64,000 bases of DNA. Source: Oryzias latipes (Eukaryota > Chordata > Actinopteri > Beloniformes > Adrianichthyidae). The position numbers and the translations under genes are program-made. Of the stretch, positions 57,301-64,000 are shown one piece after another. The stretch covers positions 6,332,485-6,396,484 of the forward strand of contig NC_019870.2 of NCBI RefSeq assembly GCF_002234675.1, read 5' to 3'. Numbering within the stretch: position 1 is the stretch's first letter; each line of letters opens with the position of its first letter. The notes beneath the pieces were generated by a model. That model was not told the origin of the DNA. It did not search any database and saw only the letters and a list, made by a program, of their open reading frames with translations.

Positions 57301-60300
57301 AAATAAATGATGTTGCTGAACATTACTGAAGAAATTAGAGAGAAAGTCAAATTAGAAAAAAATCAAAACAGTGGAAATGTTTTAGACATTATTTCTGTGT
57401 TTTTATCATTTTTTTTCTCTCTCATATATATCATTTGATTACATCTATTTATCGATTTCAGTGGACTCTAGAAGAGGAAAATGTGTTTGGCAATTAAAAA
57501 AAAAAGATGCTTTCAGTTTTAGTGAGTTTTTCTTTTCTTTTTTTCCCAAAGTTGTCAAATGTGGAAAAAAAGGGAAAGACATTTTTTTTTTTTTTTTTGC
57601 TTGCAGAGCTGGGTGTGACTATGTACATAAGATGTATATGTTTATTAGTTTATGAACATTGGATTTTGCCAGTTTTTGGGTGCTTCACCGAGTCTCTTAG
57701 GGCTCATGTTCCATGTTGTGACATTTACATCATTTACTCCTAACTGTTTCGGACGTCATCGATCACATGATCTTTCTTTAAGCAAACAAGTTTGAGTCTC
57801 CTTTCGAAGCATCAGTATCAGATCACCGTCTGGATGTGGTCTACCAAACGTCACACTTGATTTTCTCGCCTATTTGCTAAATTACGAAAAAAAAAAAATA
57901 TTACGAGGATTTTTGAAATTAGCGAAAACCACTACGCTCACTCCCAACAAATCTGTCTGAAGTAGTGGATCATTCTGGTTGCCTCTAGTTTACGGGCGTG
58001 GCTCGGTCTCTCACCCTGAAAGGTCGCTGTCGATCACCATCTTCTGCAGACCCGAGGAGATGCTGCAGCCCGCCTCAGCCGGAGGGGAGTTCCCCTGCTC
58101 TAAAGACTGTCCGGGCGTCATCTGAACGCAGGACGGGTTGGACAGAGCGTTGTTCACCTCCCGCAGGACCCTGGGTAGAGGGCTGAGCTTGGAAGCCACG
58201 CTCTGCAAAGACAGACAGAACCACAGCCCGGTTACACCACATTGCATCCTCCTCTGCACCTCTCATTAGATTGAAGCTTTCTTTTAGTTTACATCTGCAT
58301 CTCCCTCCACTGTGAAAATCAACCACCATCTTCGTGATTCATGCCCTGATTATGTAATCAAGTGATAAATTATTGATCATTGTGGGATAAACTTCCTCAT
58401 CAAGGCAGAGCGTGATTCAAACCATCTTCTGTGAGCTGCAGGATCTTAATGATGGAAAGGCATGAATATTTACGTCTTTCGGTCTGGAAACCTCAACAGT
58501 TAGGTTTCATAAACATGTCTTCCTACGTCTGTAATTCTTCCCAGTTGAACATTTATGCTGAAGAAGATACCTGGTCCATCTGAGAGACCACCTCAGAGAG
58601 GAGCGAGTGCAGCGTGGAGAGCTCCCTGCCCAGATCGATGTAGCCCTCGAAACCCGCCGTGTTGGAGATTGTCTCTGGGTTTGAGATTTCCAGCAGGAAG
58701 CGCTGCATGTCACTCCACTCGTGCTCCAGGAACTGGTTCATGAAGGACATGTACTCCTCCTTGTTGCCAAAGCTGAGGGAGAACAGAGTTCAACCCCAGA
58801 TCTGACAAAGGAGGTTTTTTTAGACTCACCGCTATGAAACCCAACTCACTTTGTGAAGTTGGCCAAGTTCTGCGTGACTTTGGCGATGAGCGTGAGTGTC
58901 CGAGCGGTGCGGTCGTCAGGGTACTCCTGCGTCAAGTTAAAGAGCGAGGGCGACATGATGGCCGGACAGAGGAAGCGCAGGAACAAGGAGGCGCTGATCA
59001 GACGCTCGCTGATGTCCGGCCGACCGCGGCTGCTACATTCCTGCCGCCATGACGCAAAAACCTCCTTTAATTCACGGGGAAAAAAGCTGGAAAAAAAAAA
59101 AAAAGTAAGGCCTTTATTTGATCTCTTTGGTCATTTGTTATTGGTCTGAAATGGTTGGGAAATCTGTCTTTAACTTTAGCAACAATTTATCTTACATAAA
59201 CTTCAGTCAATCTCAGAAAAAGAAAAAAAGTAAAACACAAAATTATACCGTAAACACAGGAAAAACCTCTGATATGAACCACTTTAGTGGTGCTTTCACA
59301 TCAGGACAATCCCGTAGACTTGATTTACAGTGATCGAGTGAGAAATCCAAAAATACTTTCATACTTTCACAGTAAATCTACCAAACCACATAAATGTTGA
59401 CAAATTTATAACAGGTGGCCATTTGGGGGCAGTATTGATTGTCTATAAACAATCGGAGCAAAAAGAAAAAAAAAAAGCCCAAAAAAGTGGCCAATAACAG
59501 CCAGAGTATCACACATTGAACTTCTGCTTCATCTGCTTAAGCTTTCGTCACAACTGCCCTTACAGGTGGATACGGGCTGTCTGTGGGCAAAAATGGATAA
59601 ATCTGTAAAGGCAAAAAAATTGCAAGGTTGTCAACCTGCGGGTGAGCCCGTAGAGCAAACATGTTCATGCACAATTATTCCTACGGGCGTGCTGTGTGAT
59701 AGTGTCCCATGGTGCTCTTGGTTAGCACCTTGCATGGAAATCCTCCTGCCATCAGTGTGTGAATGTGTGTGTGTGTGTGCCTGGATGAATCAGGGCTTTG
59801 GGCCTTAACGAAGTTATAACCAGCCGTACAAGTATAATAGAAATTCAGGGATGTGTGGATGGTTGTTGTATCTAGTGGCAAATTGTTTGTTATGTTATGG
59901 ACTGTTTGTGGGTGAAAACTGTGTAAAACTGTACGGGGCACACAGGTCGTGGACCGCCAGTAGAACAAAAATGTAACTGAATTTTTTTTCCCAATGGGGA
60001 AGCAGCCAGGGGACAGGTTGTCACTTATACAACACTCAAGGGAAAGTAAGGGTGTAGTGGGTGAAGCGGGTGGGATACGGGCGTTTGTTTGGACAACTGT
60101 CTGCACTCACACCAGGGTTCATTTGCAAGTAAACAGAAATCCTGTTTTTTTTAGACGTACAAGAGCCAGTCATGGAGTTTAAGTGTGTTTTTAAAAGAGT
60201 TTTTATCTGAATTCACACAGAGTCCTGAGTAAAAATGTGCCTGAGCAGACAGATCAGAACCAGCACGTCACGAACAGGCGGCAGCATTCACCAGTAGGAC

Positions 60301-63103
60301 TTGATGATTTTGCAGAAGGCCAGCTCGCAGCACATCTTCAGGTTGCTCTGATGATCCGGCAGGTCACTGGAGGAACACTTGGAAGGATCCACCTCACAGT
60401 TCTCATCCGACTCGTACAGAGCTTTAATGAACTCACCTGAGGAAAATAAAAATAAAGACAATAATAAAAGCAAAACAAAAGTGCTTTGTTCATTTGTCGG
60501 AGAAGTACCAATGAAGGTGAATGAAAGTCATGAAGTGACAACAAGTGGACCTCTGTGACCCGTGAAGGAAATCAGGCTGATCTAATCTAAAGGAGAAATG
60601 TCTGTCCAAAGAGCAGAAATGTCATTATTTAAGTTGTTTACCTTTAAACAATGTTTTGTTACATTAATGCTGAGGTCTGCATGCACCGAGAACTGCGCAG
60701 TCAAGCTTGCAGCAGAGACAAAAAAAAAGTACTGAGTGCTTTTTAAAGCAGCTATCTTTATTTAGAAACTGAATAATAGACTATAGTTCTGAACAAGGTT
60801 GAGCTGGGGTGAAATCTTTACACATTAAACTTATTTTAATTATCTGATAATCAAGTTACACTTCAAAAAAAGGTTATTATGTGGGTTAAAAATGAGAAAA
60901 GTCAGCTTCATATTTCTGTGTCATACAGAAGAGATAAACCAAAGCAATATTTTTTAGTGTTTAACACTTTGAAATACTAAAACAGTGTCTAAGATGATCA
61001 CACCATCTTTGTTTTTGAAGCGGTCAGAATCTCTTTTTTATTTGTTTAACATATAGAGTATCAAAGAGCCAAGGGTTTTTCTCTCCTCTAACAGGCAGGC
61101 TGCCTTTTAGTCGACAGCCTGAGGCATCTTCTTCAACTTGAGAAACGTTCCGCTTCTCTGAGGAAAACAGATAAAATGTCTTTACTTTTTTGACACGTCA
61201 ACAGTTACAACCTTTCTTTAAAAAACAAAAAAGACAAACTGTGCGGAAAGTTCTAATTTCCTCTCTAGAACCATATTTCTTCAAAACTCCTGTTGAATGG
61301 CAGGAGGAAACCTAAAGCCGCCTTAAATTGAAGAAGATTTTAGCTGCTGTGTAGATTATTCATCGTGTCATTATCAGAAGAAGGTAAACAAACAGAGTGA
61401 CAGCAAAGACAAAAGCAGAAAATGTTGCTAAAGAATTGAGTTCACAGCTAAAACGGATCATTCTGCAGCTGCTAAAATCTCACTTTTACCCTGAAAAACC
61501 CACAGGGTCAAATCTGGCTACTGGTTTTTATTCTTTTTTTATTTCTTTTTTCTTTTTCTTTTTTTGAGTGCTGTTAGTTGCCGCTACCCAAAATGTGTTA
61601 GCATACAATGTTTACACAGCGTCATGGCCCAGGGGCCGTTTGTGGCCCAAAAACTATTTAATCTGGATTATTATTCCAAACTGGAATAAATCATATTGAT
61701 AACACTCATCAATGTTTTATTTTCTGGTGTGTCCCCATAGACGGTGCGCCACCAATAAATCCGACCTTTGCTTAGGTGCAGAAAGTGCGGAAGGGGATTA
61801 AGGCCATGGAGAAAGAAAAAAAAACAGGGCATAGAAAAATCTGACTTAAATCTCAGAATTCTGAGAAAAAAGTCAGCATTTTTATATGGATTAGGGCCAT
61901 AGAGAATTTTTTTTCTTCTCCATGGGTCTAATCCTCTTCCGTAAGAAAGTTCTTCTAAATTTATAGTGTGTTGAAAGATTTCCTGTTTTTTTTTTAATGT
62001 TCATGTCGGACCTTCATTTTTTTCAATTATTTCATGAACGCAGCATTTCTCCAACGTTGCATTTTTCCCTGATGGACATCAACCTATAACTGTAATTGGC
62101 ACTAAAATAAGAACAAAAGCCACAGTTTGGAAATAAAACCCCTAAAATGTGCTGTTTTAAAATATATACATTTATTTTCAATCACAATAAAAGCACATTT
62201 TCGTTCAGATTCCATGTCATTTCTTTCTCTGATCTGCTTTTGGTCGAGCCCTTTTGTCAAATTTTAGAACTCTTTGAGGCCCGTGAGACAAAGAGTTGTG
62301 CCGCCGCTGCCCAAACCTCTAAAAGACCGTGCAGTGCGATCTATAACCTGGACTTTAACATAGTTTGGACAAACGCTCACTACTGGATTTTTCAAACTAT
62401 AGGTTACTTTTTTTCTTTGCATAGTTTAGCCATAGATGTCTCACATTTGTGGCCCCTTTTTTACTCTTAAAGACAAAAAAAAGGCAGAAACCTTTGAGAC
62501 TATTTTGAGAGACTCATTTAGGATATTGGATTTTTGCAATTTGCTGATCTGTAGAATCTGGAGAGTTTCTGCAGGATTAAGTTTCCATGTCGTAGTAGTT
62601 GTACATGCATTATACGTACTAGGTACGCTTTTAAACATATTTTATAAGTACTTTGTTTCTTTCCACGCTCTGTTTTGTTAACCAAACCAGTTCAAAAAGG
62701 AGTAACGCTTCTGGGTATTTTTTTAAACCATAAAATGAGATTATTATGGTCATATGTGCAGAATTGACTTTAAATTTGTTCAACAACTGAACCTTAAAGT
62801 TTCAAATACTTTCAAATACAAATATTATGAGTATGAAGGGAAACTACTGGCTGCAAAGAGATGGGAAAAGTAGATGAAAGTGAGGAGATTAGCATCCCAC
62901 TCCTACAACTTTTTTCAGATTAAAAGCGGGCACGTCTCCAAATCCCTGCATCTCTTACCGAGGGTGTCCTGAAGGTACTTCTGTCCCACCAGCTTGAGGT
63001 ATTCCTCGATGGCCTTTGTGGCCAGCGTGTTTTCTCTGAAGATGAGGTGCTCGTTCTCCCCACAGCGGTCCACCTCGGACATCATTAAATCTGTGAGGAA
63101 ATC
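45202..63103 (-). CDS. dab2ip: DAB2IP, Ras GTPase-activating scaffold; ten 3' exons, 5' part outside window
   Basis: Exons read downward: 62959-63103, 60292-60436, 58850-59086, 58571-58772, 58015-58202, 54754-55630, 52309-52446, 48116-48318, 46861-46948 and 45202-45369. They keep frame and give 796 residues to TAG. Family knowledge: DAB2IP (AIP1) speeds GTP hydrolysis by Ras and scaffolds TNF, ASK1 and PI3K-AKT signalling at the membrane. Seen: the RasGAP domain in the first four exons, with arginine finger in [11 protein letters not shown] (codon 63035-63037) and the [12 protein letters not shown] motif; an NPVY motif (55228-55239) suited to PTB-domain binding; a proline-rich part (DQPPPQ); and a carboxy coiled coil ([22 protein letters not shown]) ending [12 protein letters not shown]2 and the GAP start are missing because the gene runs past base 64000. 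SYNGAP1 and RASAL2 are excluded by the [17 protein letters not shown] and SNC-end signatures. Confidence 0.95.
45370..46860 (-). other. dab2ip last intron
   Basis: Apart from the reverse transcriptase relic at 45627 nothing recognised. Confidence 0.5.
45627..45680 (+). pseudogene. Reverse transcriptase motif relic (LINE)
   Basis: Plus-strand codons read [17 protein letters not shown], the conserved QGSxLGP region of non-LTR reverse transcriptase. Surrounding frame is lost. Antisense to dab2ip, in its last intron. Confidence 0.6.
46861..46948 (-). CDS. dab2ip: dab2ip exon: coiled coil end
   Basis: 88 bases: [29 protein letters not shown]. Acceptor CATTTCCAG, donor GTCAGG. Flanked on both sides by introns carrying antisense LINE relics. 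Confidence 0.95.
47150..47990 (+). pseudogene. Degraded LINE reverse transcriptase, C-terminal part
   Basis: Broken plus-strand frames read [16 protein letters not shown], then about 0.5 kb on [12 protein letters not shown] and [13 protein letters not shown], in the order expected of a LINE carboxy end, with stops and an AT insertion (47580-47665) between. In a different dab2ip intron from the 45627 relic. Confidence 0.55.
47580..47665. repeat. AT / ATCTAT microsatellite
   Basis: TATATA runs with regular C or G substitutions, splitting the LINE relic. Confidence 0.9.
48116..48318 (-). CDS. dab2ip: dab2ip exon: coiled coil
   Basis: 203 bases: [54 protein letters not shown]. Heptad-like Leu/Glu/Arg pattern. 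Acceptor TGGTTTTAG, donor GTGGGA. Confidence 0.95.
50413..50927. mobile_element. Foldback element F2 with tandem-repeat arms and 6-bp target duplication
   Basis: TACGGTGGCCAAGAGGTGCA at the left and its inverse at the right bound 515 bases. GTTTTG stands on both sides (50407-50412, 50928-50933). The left arm is four units of about 40 bases (starting 50464, 50504, 50544, 50585), each with CAAAT near the start and AAACAC/AATCAC near the end. The right arm is the inverse. No coding capacity; lies in the dab2ip intron 48319-52308. Confidence 0.8.
51251..51563. mobile_element. MITE family M1, foldback form
   Basis: Both halves are the same sequence inverted: the left 115 bases (ACCCTTGGGCTATCCTATGA.. 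to ATTCATTGAAG) are the reverse complement of the right, around a centre containing GGAGTTGGGTCATCTAGACC. Flanked by TAA/TTAA. Confidence 0.85.
51990..52180. mobile_element. MITE family M1, short form, decayed
   Basis: Same layout as the 41138 copy, with changes in both ends (ACCCTTGTCCAATCTTAG; GATAGCACATGGGT). Ends 129 bases from a dab2ip exon. Confidence 0.8.
52309..52446 (-). CDS. dab2ip: dab2ip exon: ALDRTAAW segment
   Basis: 138 bases, 46 codons, phase 0 both ends: [40 protein letters not shown]. Acceptor TTTTCATTAG, donor GTAACC. A GT microsatellite lies 40 bases into the next intron. Confidence 0.94.
52447..54753 (-). other. dab2ip intron before the ALDRTAAW exon
   Basis: No transposon or gene recognised. 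The frame running on from the long exon (54595-54753) is intron. Confidence 0.5.
54754..55630 (-). CDS. dab2ip: dab2ip exon: long disordered exon with NPxY
   Basis: 877 bases, 292 codons plus one base. [74 protein letters not shown] and [15 protein letters not shown] are all DAB2IP marks. Ser/Pro-rich and presumably phosphorylated. The true 3' boundary is donor GTGCGT at 54753; the open frame continues into intron. Confidence 0.95.
55688..55900 (+). repeat. Dispersed repeat family R1, partial copy in dab2ip intron
   Basis: AAAGACCCACTCCAATGAAA then ACATGTTCTTGTAG; begins 58 bases upstream of a dab2ip exon acceptor. Confidence 0.6.
56915..56968. repeat. (TTCTA)n microsatellite, possibly a LINE tail
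   Basis: Ten or so TTCTA units preceded by GGATTAATAAAGTA, the ending often seen on fish non-LTR elements. Confidence 0.8.
58015..58202 (-). CDS. dab2ip: dab2ip exon: linker after RasGAP
   Basis: 188 bases: [20 protein letters not shown] ... [14 protein letters not shown] plus GG of a Gly codon. Acceptor CTTTGCAG. GTGAGA at 58014-58013 is the donor that preserves frame. Confidence 0.93.
58571..58772 (-). CDS. dab2ip: dab2ip exon: end of RasGAP
   Basis: 202 bases: [58 protein letters not shown]. Acceptor TCCCTCAG, donor GTATCT. Confidence 0.95.
58850..59086 (-). CDS. dab2ip: dab2ip exon: RasGAP FLR motif
   Basis: 237 bases: [59 protein letters not shown]. Human has LLQEY where this reads LTQEY. 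The acceptor follows a T tract; donor GTGAGT. Confidence 0.95.
59087..60291 (-). other. dab2ip intron within the RasGAP region
   Basis: 59560-60120 has a GC-richer, CGGG-containing sequence that looks like an old dispersed repeat, but no second copy was found in the window. Confidence 0.35.
60292..60436 (-). CDS. dab2ip: dab2ip exon: RasGAP
   Basis: 145 bases: [40 protein letters not shown]. Acceptor TTTTCCTCAG, donor GTGAAT. Confidence 0.95.
60437..62958 (-). other. dab2ip intron
   Basis: AT-rich; no gene or clear element recognised. Confidence 0.45.
62959..63103 (-). CDS. dab2ip: dab2ip exon: RasGAP arginine-finger exon
   Basis: 145 bases: [47 protein letters not shown]. Acceptor CTCCAG, donor GTAAGA (minus strand). 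First dab2ip exon in the window, entered in phase 0. Confidence 0.95.
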
Positions 63104-64000
63104 CTGGAGACGACAGAAGGTCTCGGGTCAAAGAGCGGCTCCAAAACGTCATTGTGATGCTCCGAACCTCAGTCAAATCACACGACAGAGATGCTTCTGA
63201 AATTAATGCAGGAGTTCACACAAGACGAGTTTATTGCTTTCACTTTAGCACAGTAAAAAAAAAAAATCCATTAATTGGTCTTTTCAGAGTGCCTGCCCAG
63301 TCTATCGTTAGTAAAAAAGGAAGGAAAAGCAAAACAATCAATCTAGGAGCTGGAAACTCCTAAACTAATAGGTTTTATTTTGTCAAAACTCCCAACAATT
63401 CCCTGTGGGTTTATGAGCAAAAGCTGCCATCCACAACATAAAAACACAGCAGATTTTCCCATTATGTTGAACTATTCGAATGTCACAACCTGATGGAATC
63501 TAAAGGTGGCTTATTTGAATAATATGAAACATGCTCAGGAGTGACAGCACCTCATATTTAAAAACATTTTAAATGTTTTCCCCCAATAAAAAACTAATCA
63601 AAAAACTAATTTATTTCAAATTTGATAGCTAAACCTCTAAGAATCAAAAGTATTTAGTCAAAAGCTTTTTATGAGTCTTAAAATAAAATTTGATTGATTA
63701 TCCACAGAGAAAAAATGTTCAGATTAAGCATATTTTCTGCTTTTATAATAAAAATTAGGCTGGCACTTCGTAAAAGATCAATCAAATTGTATTTTAAAAA
63801 CACAATTTTTCAAATATAATATAAAGCAAACAGAAAACAAATCTTTTCTAACTGTTAAAATGGATTATATGATCCATGGGCAGGATTTTACAGGTATTCT
63901 GGGTTTTTTTCAAGGGGATGATGGGATTTTTCTAGATCTCAAATAACAACCTAAAAGCACATCCCTGCATCTGCAGATTCACATCCACAGCACATCCAGC
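63104..64000 (-). other. dab2ip intron, running off the window
   Basis: AT-rich sequence without an exon that fits the family; the upstream C2-domain exons must lie beyond base 64000. Confidence 0.5.

Larger units (their letters stand above)
55631..58014 (-). other. dab2ip intron after the linker exon
   Basis: Contains the R1 fragment (55688-55900), a mixed-composition block at 56150-56480 and the TTCTA repeat. No gene; the 151-codon minus frame at 56136-56591 has no recognisable domain. Confidence 0.45.

Overview
The window looks like nuclear DNA of a ray-finned (teleost) fish. It has intron-split genes with GT..AG junctions, protein sequences very close to vertebrate orthologues, an AT-rich background, long AT and TTTA microsatellites, and fish-type mobile DNA: a Tc1/mariner element with IR/DR ends, several MITE families, SINE-like repeats and non-LTR relics. 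The species cannot be fixed from the sequence. No prokaryotic feature, CRISPR array or viral gene was seen.

Three protein-coding genes were assembled exon by exon. (1) DIPK1B (FAM69B), plus strand, 4325-10390, five coding exons, 432 residues, complete; it includes a 108-base exon at 7337-7444 that is too short to stand out as an open frame. (2) TTLL11, a tubulin polyglutamylase, plus strand, 12600-36672, ten coding exons, 718 residues, complete from the chosen ATG. (3) DAB2IP, a Ras GTPase-activating protein of the SynGAP group, minus strand, 45202-63103: the ten last coding exons (796 residues). The amino-terminal part (PH, C2 and the start of the GAP domain) lies beyond the right edge. TTLL11 and DAB2IP converge tail to tail across about 8.5 kb. 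CpG-rich blocks sit just before DIPK1B exon 1 and TTLL11 exon 1 and are the likely promoters.

Layout: 1-4040 intergenic with one old repeat; 4041-10390 DIPK1B; 10391-12014 DIPK1B 3' UTR and intergenic; 12015-36672 TTLL11, with a 9.5-kb first intron holding a foldback element, a decayed Tc1 transposon and an AT-microsatellite/hAT-like composite; 36673-45201 the convergent intergenic space with a second, interrupted copy of the foldback element and a MITE; 45202-63103 DAB2IP, whose introns hold two more MITE copies, a 515-base foldback element built from 40-base tandem units, and antisense LINE fragments; 63104-64000 intron.

The three genes do not form a pathway. DIPK1B is an ER-resident kinase-like protein, TTLL11 modifies tubulin tails and DAB2IP is a signalling scaffold. 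I found no convincing undescribed gene system. The most unusual content is structural: several families of large inverted-repeat elements, one seen in both a foldback and a shortened form.
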